A DNA stretch of 41,256 nt, from contig JABDBT010000006.1 of NCBI GenBank assembly GCA_013288465.1, forward strand, positions 1-41,256. Direction: 5' to 3'. Origin of the DNA: Bacteroidota bacterium (GTDB lineage: Bacteria; Bacteroidota; Bacteroidia; Sphingobacteriales; Sphingobacteriaceae). A model generated the notes under the pieces. That model had not been told where the DNA came from. It was given only the letters and a program-made list of their open reading frames with translations, and searched no databases. Shown one piece after another: positions 1-8,627 of the stretch. Both the position numbers and the translations under genes were made by a program. Positions within the stretch are counted from its first letter, which is position 1; each line of letters opens with the position of its first letter.

Positions 1-2
1 CC

Positions 3-497
3 GGCGAAGCAAGATCATCTGTTTATTATCAAAACATGGCAACTTCATTGGCTAAACTCCACGCCGTACAGGTTGGCAGTACAGCGCCTGATTTTACTTT
101 ACTGAAAAGAGATAGCTCAAAACTCACTTTGTCGTCCCTAAGAGGCAAATATATCATGATAGATTTTTGGGCAAGTTGGTGTCATCCATGCAGGCAGGCT
201 ATTCCACATTGGAAGGATGTTTATCAAAAATATCATGATAAAGGCTTTGACATTCTCAGCGTTTCTGATGATAGCAAATGGAAAGACTGGATTGGGGCGA
301 TGGACGTTGAAAAAATGCCGTGGGCACAGGTTTGTGACGAATTCCCGATAAAATTAATGCCGGCAAAAGTGGGCAGTTTATATATGACAACCTTTATACC
401 CTTTTATGTGCTGCTTGACAAAGAAGGAAAAATTTTAGTTTACTCGGGCGATGAAGCTAAAATTGATGAGAAACTGACAGAAATATTTGGAAAATAA
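3..497 (+). CDS. TlpA-like thiol-disulfide oxidoreductase, 5' end cut by window
   Basis: Thioredoxin-fold protein of the AhpC/TSA-TlpA group, expected to act outside the cytoplasm on disulfides. The frame is open to the window start, so the ATG at 36 (153 residues) is probably internal. The next two genes have the same thioredoxin domain at their C-termini, behind a signal peptide and a DUF4369-like domain, and the junction here (GSTAPDFTL after a helical stretch) matches theirs. Visible motifs are DFWASWCHPCRQ (active site CHPC) and the cis-proline region TFIPFYVLLDKEGK. The stop lies 15 nt before the start of the next paralogue, so they are likely co-transcribed. Confidence is high for the family and moderate for 5' truncation. 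Confidence 0.85.
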   Translation, partial: GEARSSVYYQNMATSLAKLHAVQVGSTAPDFTLLKRDSSKLTLSSLRGKYIMIDFWASWCHPCRQAIPHWKDVYQKYHDKGFDILSVSDDSKWKDWIGAMDVEKMPWAQVCDEFPIKLMPAKVGSLYMTTFIPFYVLLDKEGKILVYSGDEAKIDEKLTEIFGK

Positions 498-512
498 TGA
501 TTGCTTAAAATT

Positions 513-1697
513 ATGAAAACAATAAAAATATTTTGCACAATAATAGTGCTGCCCCTCTTACAGCATGCATTTGCACAAACTGCAAACGGCAATAAGGCAT
601 TTACAATTAAAGGTACGCTAACAGGCACACATGTTGATTCGGTAACGCTTTATTATGAAGGCGATGGCGGACAATATATGCATGAAACAAACCCTGTTTT
701 GAATAATGAATTTACGCTTACCGGCAATATACCCCATCCGGTTAGCGCCCGCGTTATGTTTAAAAAAACCGGGGAGGTTATACCGCGAAACCTGCAGGAA
801 GGCAGGATGCGCGAGTTTTATATCGAACCAACTGCTATGACAATTGCCGGCGATGCGGTGGATGTAAAAACATTAAGCTTAACAGGTTCAAAAACCGATA
901 TTGAATATCAAGAATTAAACGGTAAGGTTGCACCTATCCGCGAGGAAATGAAGCCCATTGAGGTAGCATTTATGAATGAGAAGGACCATGAAAAAGCAGC
1001 TGCCATACACGATCAGTTTGAGCCATACAATGACCGGATAAAAAAAGTAACCTATCAGTTCTTTACTGTTCATCCTAATTCGTACGTAACGTTGGATATG
1101 ATGAAGTACTTTGTTTCGCGCATGAGCCTTGATTCGATAAAGCGCGTTTATAATGCATTTAATGATCAGTTAAAGGCCACCACAGATGCACAGGAGCTTG
1201 TAAAGCGTATGGAAAAAATAGAAGCAGGTTTGCCGGGTGCAATTGCACCACTGTTTACAAAAACGGATATTAACGGTAAACCGCTGTCATTAGCTGATTT
1301 TAAAGGCAAATATGTAATGCTTGATTTTTGGGCAAGTTGGTGTGTGCCATGCCGCAAAAGCAATCCGCACATGATCGAACTTTATAATAAGTATAAAAGC
1401 AAAGGTTTTGATGTTATTGGAATTGCCGATGATGACGTGAAAGTAGCCGCTTGGAACGCTGCCGTTGCCCAGGACAAGGTAGGGATATGGCATAACGTGT
1501 TACGCGGACTTAAAATAGATATGATAAGGAACCATATACCAAACCCCGATGACCTGGACCAGCAATACGGAATAGCCTCCATACCCACAAAAATATTAAT
1601 AGGCCCCGACGGAAAAATATTAGGCCGTTACGGCGATACTTACGGCGGCACCGAAGAAGATATGGATAAGTTGCTTGTCGAAATATTTAAGTTTTAA
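513..1697 (+). CDS. DUF4369/TlpA-like thioredoxin family protein
   Basis: Exported disulfide oxidoreductase of the TlpA-like group found in Bacteroidota. The start chosen is the ATG at 513, giving a typical signal peptide (MKTIKIFC... ending in HAFAQ); an upstream TTG at 501 would add four residues before it. Residues ~30-130 begin with FTIKGTLTG, typical of the N-terminal DUF4369 beta domain. A helical linker follows, then a C-terminal thioredoxin domain from about residue 245, with DFWASWCVPCRK and the cis-proline segment YGIASIPTKILIGPDGKIL. The active-site dipeptide is Val-Pro, unlike His-Pro and Gly-Pro in the neighbours. Substrate unknown. Second of three tandem paralogues. Confidence 0.9.
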   Translation: MKTIKIFCTIIVLPLLQHAFAQTANGNKAFTIKGTLTGTHVDSVTLYYEGDGGQYMHETNPVLNNEFTLTGNIPHPVSARVMFKKTGEVIPRNLQEGRMREFYIEPTAMTIAGDAVDVKTLSLTGSKTDIEYQELNGKVAPIREEMKPIEVAFMNEKDHEKAAAIHDQFEPYNDRIKKVTYQFFTVHPNSYVTLDMMKYFVSRMSLDSIKRVYNAFNDQLKATTDAQELVKRMEKIEAGLPGAIAPLFTKTDINGKPLSLADFKGKYVMLDFWASWCVPCRKSNPHMIELYNKYKSKGFDVIGIADDDVKVAAWNAAVAQDKVGIWHNVLRGLKIDMIRNHIPNPDDLDQQYGIASIPTKILIGPDGKILGRYGDTYGGTEEDMDKLLVEIFKF

Positions 1698-1708
1698 TCA
1701 AAAGAGAA

Positions 1709-2860
1709 ATGAAAAAAATAATCCTAAATATATTGATGCTTTGCTGTGGTTTAACAGCCTTAGCCCAGGGGAAACAGGCTGAAAAAATTATTTTTAAAGG
1801 CAGTACTGACACCGTTTATAACGGAAAAGTTATCATGATGTATAACAGGCCGCTTGGTGTGCTCGATTCTGCAAAAGTTGTAAATGGAAGTTTTGCATTT
1901 ACCGTGCCCTATAAGGAACCATCCCGCTATATGTTTTACAGTAAATATGAAGCAAAAAAGAAAGGCGGGTATGCACCTTACGGGATACTTATTGCTAATC
2001 CCGGAACGGTTATTATGAAGACCGATATGGAAACAATAGCAAACTCGGTTATTGAAAATGCACCGGAAAATGAATTGTTAACGAACTTTACTAAGGGAGG
2101 TGCGCCCGCCAGGCAACAAATAACTGATAACCTAAATGAGAAATTTGGCGCGGATGTTATGAAAAACCTGACACAAAAAGACCCCAAATATCCGGAGGTT
2201 GTTAAATATTATGATGAACTTAATACTGCGAATAATGTAAAGGAAACAGCAAGACTGGAGCATTTTATAAAAAGTAACCCGGATTCATACACCGCAATTT
2301 ATTTACTCAACAGCATGTTTTCGAACATGCAGATGGAAAAAGCGCAATCACTTTATAACCTGGCAGCGTCGAAGTACAAAAATACCAGCTATGGTAAAAG
2401 TATCCTGCAAAGAATAGAAGCAAGTAAAACCACGGCAATTGGCAAAATAGCTCCTGATTTTGAACAAGCGGACACCTTAGGCAAAATGGTTAAGCTCTCC
2501 GGCTTTAGAGGCCAGTATGTATTACTTGATTTTTGGGCAAGCTGGTGCGGCCCTTGCAGGGAGGAAAACCCAAATGTTGTTAAGGCATATCAAAAATTTC
2601 ATAATAAGGGCTTCACCGTACTGGGCGTCTCCCTTGATCAGCCCGGGAAAAAAGAAGCGTGGCTCAAAGCTATTCATCATGACAAGCTTACCTGGACACA
2701 GGTTTCGGACCTGCAGTTTTGGGATAACGCAGTTGCTAAACTATATGGCATACAAGCTATCCCTCAAAACTTCTTACTGGATAAGGAAGGTAAGATCATT
2801 GCTGTAAACGTAAAAGGGGATGATCTCACCAATAAACTGGCAGAATTAATGGGTAAATGA
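1709..2860 (+). CDS. DUF4369/TlpA-like thioredoxin family protein
   Basis: Third tandem paralogue, 383 residues, starting 11 nt after the previous stop. The N-terminus MKKIILNILMLCCGLTALAQ is a clear signal peptide. A DUF4369-like domain (IIFKGSTDTVYNGKVIMMYN) covers about residues 25-120. A helical region follows, then the thioredoxin domain from ~245 with DFWASWCGPCREENP, the classical CGPC site, and the cis-proline segment YGIQAIPQNFLLDKEGK. It probably works in the periplasm in reduction or isomerisation of disulfides, perhaps on partners of a nearby outer-membrane system outside this window. It is the most canonical of the three. Confidence 0.9.
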   Translation: MKKIILNILMLCCGLTALAQGKQAEKIIFKGSTDTVYNGKVIMMYNRPLGVLDSAKVVNGSFAFTVPYKEPSRYMFYSKYEAKKKGGYAPYGILIANPGTVIMKTDMETIANSVIENAPENELLTNFTKGGAPARQQITDNLNEKFGADVMKNLTQKDPKYPEVVKYYDELNTANNVKETARLEHFIKSNPDSYTAIYLLNSMFSNMQMEKAQSLYNLAASKYKNTSYGKSILQRIEASKTTAIGKIAPDFEQADTLGKMVKLSGFRGQYVLLDFWASWCGPCREENPNVVKAYQKFHNKGFTVLGVSLDQPGKKEAWLKAIHHDKLTWTQVSDLQFWDNAVAKLYGIQAIPQNFLLDKEGKIIAVNVKGDDLTNKLAELMGK

Positions 2861-2960
2861 TCTCAATACTTTCAAAGCGCGGCTAATTCGCTGACAATAT
2901 TTGATGTAGCGTACGCCGCAGAGCGGTACAGTAAAGGTGTAACCTAAATTCAAAAAGATC

Positions 2961-3335
2961 ATGCAGTTAAAAAGACTTTTTTATAAAGCCGGGCTATGCA
3001 TTTGCCTTTTTTTACCGCTTTACCTGGCTTCGTGTACGGCAAAACATGGCATTGGTGAGCCTTTAAATGTAAAGGTCAATGCAACCAACCCGGCAGATAC
3101 AATATGGTATATGGAAGTTAAACTAATACCTACTTATGCTTCTTATACCCTGCCATTTAACGCTTTAGGCATTATACAACCTGATGATCTGCAAAATGAC
3201 ATTGATTTGGGTAACGTAAAAACGCTGGTGCTCCGTTATCGTTTTGCAGATGAGCTACAATTACAAGAGATCAAAAACCGGCTGTTGGCTACCGGCAGGG
3301 TGGCGGATATCAGGATAACGACAAGCAACAATTAG
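2961..3335 (+). CDS. Small predicted lipoprotein, unknown function
   Basis: 124 residues. The N-terminus has a basic start, a hydrophobic stretch and a lipobox (YLASC, Cys25), so the mature protein should be lipid-anchored. The remainder is short, with alternating beta and loop character (WYMEVKLIPTYASYTLPFNALGI) and a terminal helix-strand segment (RLLATGRVADIRITTSNN) resembling a small ferredoxin-like fold. No family was recognised. It lies 100 bp after the thioredoxin trio on the same strand and before a strong terminator at 3438, so it may be the last gene of that unit. Confidence 0.7.
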   Translation: MQLKRLFYKAGLCICLFLPLYLASCTAKHGIGEPLNVKVNATNPADTIWYMEVKLIPTYASYTLPFNALGIIQPDDLQNDIDLGNVKTLVLRYRFADELQLQEIKNRLLATGRVADIRITTSNN

Positions 3336-3437
3336 GCAGGAAGGCCCGCCAGGTTTAACCCCGGATGCATTTTTTTAAAAATACTCTTCGTTCTTTATAA
3401 ACATACTTTTAATTAATGGTCAGTTAGTTAATTACTT

Positions 3438-3475
3438 AGAAAGCGCATCCTGTAAGAGCAGGTGCGCTTTCTTTT
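3438..3475 (+). terminator. Strong intrinsic terminator
   Basis: Perfect 10-bp arms AGAAAGCGCA (3438-3447) and TGCGCTTTCT (3463-3472), extended inward by CCTG/CAGG, and followed by TTTT. It is placed about 100 bp after the lipoprotein stop and would end transcription of the thioredoxin/lipoprotein unit. Confidence 0.8.
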
Positions 3476-3491
3476 ATCGTAAAATATCAAA

Positions 3492-3566
3492 ATGACATCA
3501 AACCTATTTTGCGCCATCCTGGTGGCTATCTCCTTTTTACTGCTTTACTATGATAAAAAAAAATGA
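3492..3566 (+). CDS. Possible 24-residue single-pass membrane peptide
   Basis: A short frame with ATG at 3492 encodes 24 residues: MTSNLF, then a hydrophobic core (CAILVAISFLLLYY) and a positively charged tail (DKKK). This is the architecture of a small inner-membrane peptide with the C-terminus in the cytoplasm. It begins just after the terminator at 3438-3475. The resemblance to KdpF-like peptides is only in size and hydrophobicity; no kdpA follows. No convincing ribosome binding site is seen. Chance remains a real alternative. Confidence 0.3.
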   Translation: MTSNLFCAILVAISFLLLYYDKKK

Positions 3567-3765
3567 TTGATGCAAATAGGTGAATTCACAGCAGTTTTAC
3601 GGCGCATGAGGTAGTTTAAGGCATCATGAGGCAGTTTTAACTGCGGTTATAGCAGTTAAATGCCGCTTGGGGATATATTAGCGTAAACCTGTAACAGGAT
3701 TATTGAGTGTTCCAACCGTTCCAGGTGTACCAGGTGTTCCATTTCACTGTTGGAACACTTTGAAC
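3567..3765. other. Gene-free spacer with repeat-like words and an inverted repeat
   Basis: No gene seen. Between about 3590 and 3665 are repeated words (GCATGAGGTAG, TCATGAGGCAG, AGCAGTT) that also occur, inverted, around 21340-21430. A perfect 11-bp inverted repeat AGTGTTCCAAC (3706-3716) / GTTGGAACACT (3749-3759) encloses a short direct repeat built on CCAGGTGT. Confidence 0.5.
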
Positions 3766-3804
3766 AAAAGGGGCTGTACCAAATAAATGGCCAGCCCCTT
3801 TTTT
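3766..3804. terminator. Bidirectional terminator hairpin
   Basis: Perfect arms AAAAGGGGCTG (3766-3776) and CAGCCCCTTTT (3792-3802), with A-tract on one side and T-tract on the other. It sits 22 bp beyond the stop of the minus-strand GH109 gene and would end the nagB-nagP-GH109 operon. Confidence 0.75.
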
Positions 3805-3825
3805 ACATTAACAATATTACCTTGT

Positions 3826-5175
3826 TTAGAAACCGCTATCATCAAGCGCGAAGGTATTTTTACTTGTTTTCCATTTACCTTTTGTAAAATCAGGGAATTC
3901 CTGTGGTTTACTACCCTCGGCAACTGATTTGGTTGACAATGGCCCAATTACACTCATGGTAACCGAGTCATAAACATCAATGGGTGTTTGTTTCTTCTCT
4001 TTTACTGCTTTTATAAAGGCATTAAATACAAACCAATCCATACCGCCATGCCCGGCGCCTGCTGCATAGCTTTCATATTTTTTCCAAAGCGGATGGTCAT
4101 ATTTATCAAACCATTCCTTGGCAGGGTCCCACGAATCATCATTCTTTGATTTATGGTCGATATAAATAGATTGGTTAACATCCATCCAGATACCCTTTGT
4201 ACCGTCGATCCTGAAACCTAACGAGTATGGGCGGGGCAAGTGCACATCATGTGTAAGCAATACAGTTTCGCCATTGGCACAGTTGATCATGGTTTGGGTA
4301 ATATCACCGTTTTTATAGTTGATCTTAGCATTAGGGTTGCCCGGCGCCAGTTCTTCAACATAGGCGGCCAACCCACGCGCTTTTGAGCTTACCGATACCA
4401 GGCTGGTGAATCGGTTACCGTGGTTAATATCAATATAATGCATACATGGCCCGGCACCGTGCGTAGGGTACAGGTCGCCATCGCGGTCAATATTAAACTG
4501 GGTGCGCCATTGTGCTTCGCTTAATGCCTTGGGGCCAAACTCCACACCGCCTCCATAATAATGTTTACCATCATTAAACAATACATTGCGCAGGTTATGC
4601 TGGTAACCACCTTCAACATGCACCAGTTCGCCAAACAGGCCCTGCTTAACCATGTTAAGGGCAGCCATTACATCGCGGCGGTAACATACATTCTCCAGCG
4701 TCATATAGGGCATGCCTGTTTTTTCGGAAGTGTTTACAATATCCCAGTGTTCCTGCACGGTTAAGCCGGCAATTACCTCGCAGCCAACATATTTACCCGC
4801 TTTCATGGCATCAATTGATTGTGAATGATGAAACTGCCATGGCGTAGCTATAATTACGGCGTCAATGTCCTTACGGTCCAGCAACCCTTTATAAGCGTCG
4901 ATACCGCCGGTATATTCTTTTGCTGCCGGACGGCCTTTTTTGGCCATATACTCGCGGCAAATTTTTAATGAACTTTCCTGGGTATCACAAATGGCTACAA
5001 TTTCCACATCATCGCGCAGGCAACCTTCAGATATATGGCTCATTCCACGGGCGCCCACGCCTATGTAGCCTAACCTTACTTTTCCATTGGTGCCTGCAAA
5101 TAAACTGCCCGATGGTAAAATAGCGAAGCCTGCCGCGGCAATAGCTCCTGTTTGTAAAAACTCTCTTCTTTTCAT
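3826..5175 (-). CDS. Tat-exported Gfo/Idh/MocA-type glycosidase, GH109 (alpha-N-acetylgalactosaminidase-like)
   Basis: 449 residues. A twin-arginine signal (MKRREFLQTGAIAAAGFAILP) predicts export as a folded, cofactor-loaded protein. The NAD-binding Rossmann motif GYIGVGARGMS follows from about residue 35. Segments characteristic of family GH109, which hydrolyses terminal alpha-N-acetylgalactosamine by an NAD-dependent mechanism, are visible: ENVCYRRDVMAALNMV, FGELVHVEGGYQHNLR, YPTHGAGP and AGHGGMDWFV. The length fits the family. It is the last gene of a likely operon, 21 nt after the transporter and downstream of the NagB fusion, which supports an amino-sugar role. The exact sugar specificity is inferred; other GH109 members may differ. 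Confidence 0.88.
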   Translation of the reverse strand: MKRREFLQTGAIAAAGFAILPSGSLFAGTNGKVRLGYIGVGARGMSHISEGCLRDDVEIVAICDTQESSLKICREYMAKKGRPAAKEYTGGIDAYKGLLDRKDIDAVIIATPWQFHHSQSIDAMKAGKYVGCEVIAGLTVQEHWDIVNTSEKTGMPYMTLENVCYRRDVMAALNMVKQGLFGELVHVEGGYQHNLRNVLFNDGKHYYGGGVEFGPKALSEAQWRTQFNIDRDGDLYPTHGAGPCMHYIDINHGNRFTSLVSVSSKARGLAAYVEELAPGNPNAKINYKNGDITQTMINCANGETVLLTHDVHLPRPYSLGFRIDGTKGIWMDVNQSIYIDHKSKNDDSWDPAKEWFDKYDHPLWKKYESYAAGAGHGGMDWFVFNAFIKAVKEKKQTPIDVYDSVTMSVIGPLSTKSVAEGSKPQEFPDFTKGKWKTSKNTFALDDSGF

Positions 5176-5196
5176 TTATAATTTAGTGTGTTTAGT

Positions 5197-6501
5197 TTAA
5201 CTTTTAACGACCGAGCTATTTGCGTTGTCTTTGTGCCCGGAAACAGCATAGTAAAATATATAGATATAACAAGGCAGCATGCTGCATAAAAATGCTGAAT
5301 GCGTAGATATTGACCGTGCTAAAAATGCATATACCTGTGGCAATACTGCCCCTCCGGCTATACCCATCACCAGCAGTGCAGAACCAAATTTCGTGTATTT
5401 GCCTAACCCTTTAATAGCAAGCGGGAATATAGAAGGCCACATCAATGAGTTGGCAAGCCCTAATAAAGCTATGAACATTACGCTTATATAACCGTTTGTT
5501 AAATAAGCCGCAATCGTAAACATAATACCAACAATGGCCGCATACATTAATGCTTTTTCCTGTTTGATGTATTTTGGTATGGTTATAATTCCAATGATAT
5601 AGCCTACTACCATTGATACAAGTGTGTATGAAGTAAATATTTTGGTTTTGTCTAAGCTCATCCCTAGCGATTTACCGTAGGTGCCGATAACATCTCCCGC
5701 CATTACTTCAACCCCAACGTAAAGAAACAGGCATAATACACCGAGGTTAAGGTTTTTATAGCTAAATATACTTGCCCGCGGCGCAACTACTGCCCCATCA
5801 TCATCTACATGGTCTTTATCTGTATTTATTTCGGGCAGTGAAGAGTATTTTATTAGTAACGCTAATGCAACCAATACGACAGCAATAATTGCGTACGGTA
5901 GCACTACGCGCATGGCAAGGTCATGCAGCAAACTTTCTTTTTGTACGCTATCTGTAATATTTTTCAGCTTATTTTCAATGCCTTGTGCCCCATTTAATAC
6001 TAACGCGCCTAATATCAGCGGACTAAGCGCTCCGGCCACTTTATTGCATATACCCATAATGCTAATACGCTGGGCGGCACTTTCAATTGGCCCAACAATA
6101 GTTATGTAGGGGTTTGAAGCCGTTTGCAGTAACGACAGCCCCATCCCCTGCACAAATAACCCGATAAGAAATAAAGGAAAGGTGCGCGTATTAGCTGCCG
6201 GTATAAAAATTACCGCGCCAAGAGCCATTACGAAAAGGCCCAATGACATCCCGTTTTTAAAGCCTGTTTTTTTGAGTATGTATGACGATGGTATTGACAA
6301 AAAGAAGTAAGCCATGTAAAATGCAAAAGTTACCAGCAATGCCTGCGAGGTATTAAGTTCGCAGGCCAATTGAAGAAAGGGGATCAATGTGCCGTTAAGC
6401 CAGGTAACAAAGCCGAAAACGAAAAATAAAGCGCCAATAATGTAAATAGGGCTTAACCCTTTTTTTACTGAGTTTGGCGTTGGAGTTAATGTGGTTGTCA
6501 T
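5197..6501 (-). CDS. FucP/NagP-type MFS sugar:H+ symporter
   Basis: 434 residues with about twelve hydrophobic segments and a cytoplasmic N-terminus. The first helix carries FGFVTWLNGTLIPFLQLACEL, typical of the fucose/glucose/galactose/GlcNAc (FHS) group of the major facilitator superfamily. Other group features are MGLSLLQTASNPYITIVGP and a C-terminal half with SLMWPSIFPLAIKGLG. It probably imports a monosaccharide across the inner membrane. Placement between an amino-sugar deaminase (24 nt) and GH109 (21 nt) suggests N-acetylglucosamine or N-acetylgalactosamine (NagP-like), but sequence alone does not settle the substrate. Confidence 0.88.
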   Translation of the reverse strand: MTTTLTPTPNSVKKGLSPIYIIGALFFVFGFVTWLNGTLIPFLQLACELNTSQALLVTFAFYMAYFFLSIPSSYILKKTGFKNGMSLGLFVMALGAVIFIPAANTRTFPLFLIGLFVQGMGLSLLQTASNPYITIVGPIESAAQRISIMGICNKVAGALSPLILGALVLNGAQGIENKLKNITDSVQKESLLHDLAMRVVLPYAIIAVVLVALALLIKYSSLPEINTDKDHVDDDGAVVAPRASIFSYKNLNLGVLCLFLYVGVEVMAGDVIGTYGKSLGMSLDKTKIFTSYTLVSMVVGYIIGIITIPKYIKQEKALMYAAIVGIMFTIAAYLTNGYISVMFIALLGLANSLMWPSIFPLAIKGLGKYTKFGSALLVMGIAGGAVLPQVYAFLARSISTHSAFLCSMLPCYIYIFYYAVSGHKDNANSSVVKS

Positions 6502-6525
6502 ATAGTTTGTTTAGTGTTGTGCAAT

Positions 6526-8445
6526 TTAAAACTTCCAGCGCACAAATGCTTCCATTGCCTCATATTCTGCTAATCCCAGTTTATCATAGCACCTTGCTGT
6601 TTCCCGGTTGCGGTCTTCGGCACGTACCCAAAACTCACGGGCATCATCGCCAGGGAAAACAGGTATATCTTTTTGCGACTGGTGTTTGAAAATTGCCTGG
6701 CGCTTACGCATTACTTCATTTGGCGATAGCGGTACGGCCATTTCTATTTCATAAGTTTCAAACTCATGCCATGCACCGCGGTACATCCACAGCCAGCAAT
6801 CTTTTGCCCACGCCTCGGTTTGGCGCAGCCTGTTCATAGCCTGGATAATAATATCAAAACAAATTTTATGCGTACCATGCGGATCGGCAAAATCACCTGC
6901 CGCAAATATCTGATGAGGTTTTACGCTATTGAGCAAGGCCATGGTTTGCACAATATCGTCTTCATAACTGGTAACTTTCTGAAACTTAGAACGATCATAG
7001 AACGGCAGGTCCATAAAGTGTATATGCTGATCCTGTACACCGGCAAACCGTGCACCGGCAACTGCCTCACCCTTACGTATCAACCCTTTTATGTTACGCA
7101 TTTCTTCTGTTTCGGTTTGATTAGGCTGCTTGGTTGCCACAAAGGTGCGCATACGCTGGTAAGCCTTTTCAAGCAAATCAACATTGCCCTGTTGCGATTT
7201 CATAAAATCGATGGCGAACTCGGTAAACCGCAGCATATCATCATCCCAAACGGCGGTATTGCCCGATGTTTGATAGGCCACATGCACCTCATGCCCCTGG
7301 TCGGCCAGGCGTATAAACGTACCGCCCATTGATATAACGTCATCATCAGGGTGCGGCGAAAATATCATAACGCGTTTATGCGACGGCTGCGCCCTTTCAG
7401 GGCGTTGGCTATCGTCAGCATCGGGTTTACCGCCGGGCCAGCCGGTTATGGTATGTTGTACCTGGTTAAATATATCGATATTGATGTTGTAAACCGGCCC
7501 CTTTTCGGTAACCAGTTGCGCCATCCCGTTTGTGTTATAATCTTCTTCTGTTAGCTTTAAAACTGGCTTATCTAATTTATAGGCCAGCCAGATTACCGCT
7601 TTTTTAATAAGAGCGGCTGTCCACACACAATCTTCAACCAGCCATGGCGTATCAAAGCGCGTAAGTTGCGAAGCCGCGCCTGTATCCAATAAAAACTCAA
7701 CATTATTACATAGTTGTAAGTAAGTGGCTGGTACGTCCGACGATATTTCGCCTTCAATAGCCTTTTTTACTATAGCGGCTTTTTTTGTATCCCAGGCTAA
7801 TAAATAGATATGGCGTGCTTTAAAAATAGTGCCAATACCCATGGTAATAGCCTTGGTAGGCACGTTTTCTTTACCCCCAAAATCGCGCGAAGCATCGCGG
7901 CGGGTAAGGTCGTTTAACGTAACCAGCCGTGTACCTGAGTTGGGTGCCGATCCCGGCTCATTAAAACCAATATGCCCTGTTCGGCCAATACCTAATATTT
8001 GTATATCCAGTCCGCCAAAATCATTGATCTTTTTTTCATAGTTAAGGCAAAACTCATCTATTGCAGTTTCGGCGAGGGTGCCATCGGGGATATGAATATT
8101 TTTGCGGTCGATATCAATATGGTTAAACAACTGCTCGTTCATGAAAGTAACATAGCTTTGAGCAGCGTTGGGCTTCATGGGGTAGTATTCATCCAAGTTA
8201 AAGGTAACCACATTTTTAAAGCTCAACCCCTCCTCTTTATGCAACCTTATCAATTCCTGGTAAAGTTTAACAGGTGTTACACCGGTTGCCAGGCCCAATA
8301 CGGCCTGTAAGCCCTCCTGTTGTTTTTGTTTAATTATTGAAGCTATAGCTGCAGCCAATGTTTTTGACGCGGCAGTTTTATCAGCGTATATACTGACAGG
8401 TACTTTTTCAAAACGTGTTTTCTCTAATAAATTTAAACGGGCCAT
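6526..8445 (-). CDS. nagB: Glucosamine-6-phosphate deaminase fused to a PIG-L deacetylase-like domain
   Basis: 639 residues, about 2.4 times a normal NagB. Residues 1-270 are the isomerase/deaminase domain: GLATGVTPVKLY (phosphate loop), FNLDEYY with Asp85, and LGIGRTGHIGFNEPGS with His158, matching catalytic regions of NagB, which converts glucosamine-6-phosphate to fructose-6-phosphate and ammonia. After a linker, residues ~358-600 form a PIG-L/LmbE-like domain with the zinc motif SPHPDDDVISMGG and a later GDFADPHGTH segment. This fusion is known in Bacteroidota; the role of the second domain is not settled and could be N-deacetylation. First gene of the nagB-nagP-GH109 unit, with a LacI-type palindrome 83 bp upstream. 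Confidence 0.9.
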   Translation of the reverse strand: MARLNLLEKTRFEKVPVSIYADKTAASKTLAAAIASIIKQKQQEGLQAVLGLATGVTPVKLYQELIRLHKEEGLSFKNVVTFNLDEYYPMKPNAAQSYVTFMNEQLFNHIDIDRKNIHIPDGTLAETAIDEFCLNYEKKINDFGGLDIQILGIGRTGHIGFNEPGSAPNSGTRLVTLNDLTRRDASRDFGGKENVPTKAITMGIGTIFKARHIYLLAWDTKKAAIVKKAIEGEISSDVPATYLQLCNNVEFLLDTGAASQLTRFDTPWLVEDCVWTAALIKKAVIWLAYKLDKPVLKLTEEDYNTNGMAQLVTEKGPVYNINIDIFNQVQHTITGWPGGKPDADDSQRPERAQPSHKRVMIFSPHPDDDVISMGGTFIRLADQGHEVHVAYQTSGNTAVWDDDMLRFTEFAIDFMKSQQGNVDLLEKAYQRMRTFVATKQPNQTETEEMRNIKGLIRKGEAVAGARFAGVQDQHIHFMDLPFYDRSKFQKVTSYEDDIVQTMALLNSVKPHQIFAAGDFADPHGTHKICFDIIIQAMNRLRQTEAWAKDCWLWMYRGAWHEFETYEIEMAVPLSPNEVMRKRQAIFKHQSQKDIPVFPGDDAREFWVRAEDRNRETARCYDKLGLAEYEAMEAFVRWKF

Positions 8446-8527
8446 TTAAGATAATATCTGGTTTTTTTGATGACCGAAAATTAGACATACTGAACTTAAA
8501 AACCGGCGCGGGGGGCACCAAAACTTA

Positions 8528-8547
8528 GCGCAAACGTTTGATAACGT
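8528..8547. promoter_or_regulatory. LacI-type operator upstream of nagB fusion
   Basis: GCGCAAACGTTTGATAACGTT contains the perfect palindrome CAAACGTTTG (8531-8540), typical of LacI/GalR-family operators. The 16-base word GCGCAAACGTTTGATA recurs exactly at 14417-14432, upstream of galM. No regulator gene is in the window. Confidence 0.65.
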
Positions 8548-8569
8548 TAATTATGGGCACCATAAATTG

Positions 8570-8595
8570 CAGCAGGTATAATTAAATACCCGCTG
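8570..8595 (-). terminator. Possible terminator after phospholipase C
   Basis: Arms CAGCAGGTAT (8570-8579) and ATACCCGCTG (8586-8595) pair at 9 of 10 positions around AATTAA, 33 bp beyond the phospholipase stop on the minus strand. The following T-tract is weak. Confidence 0.45.
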
Positions 8596-8627
8596 TAATA
8601 CATTTAATGATTAAACTATTTTTCCGT

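Noticed and set aside
3492..3566. Assignment of the 24-residue peptide as KdpF
   Set aside because: No kdpA, kdpB or kdpC follows; only size and hydrophobicity agree.
6766..7332. Long 188-residue frame on the plus strand
   Set aside because: It lies entirely opposite the well-supported nagB/PIG-L gene and has no family features.
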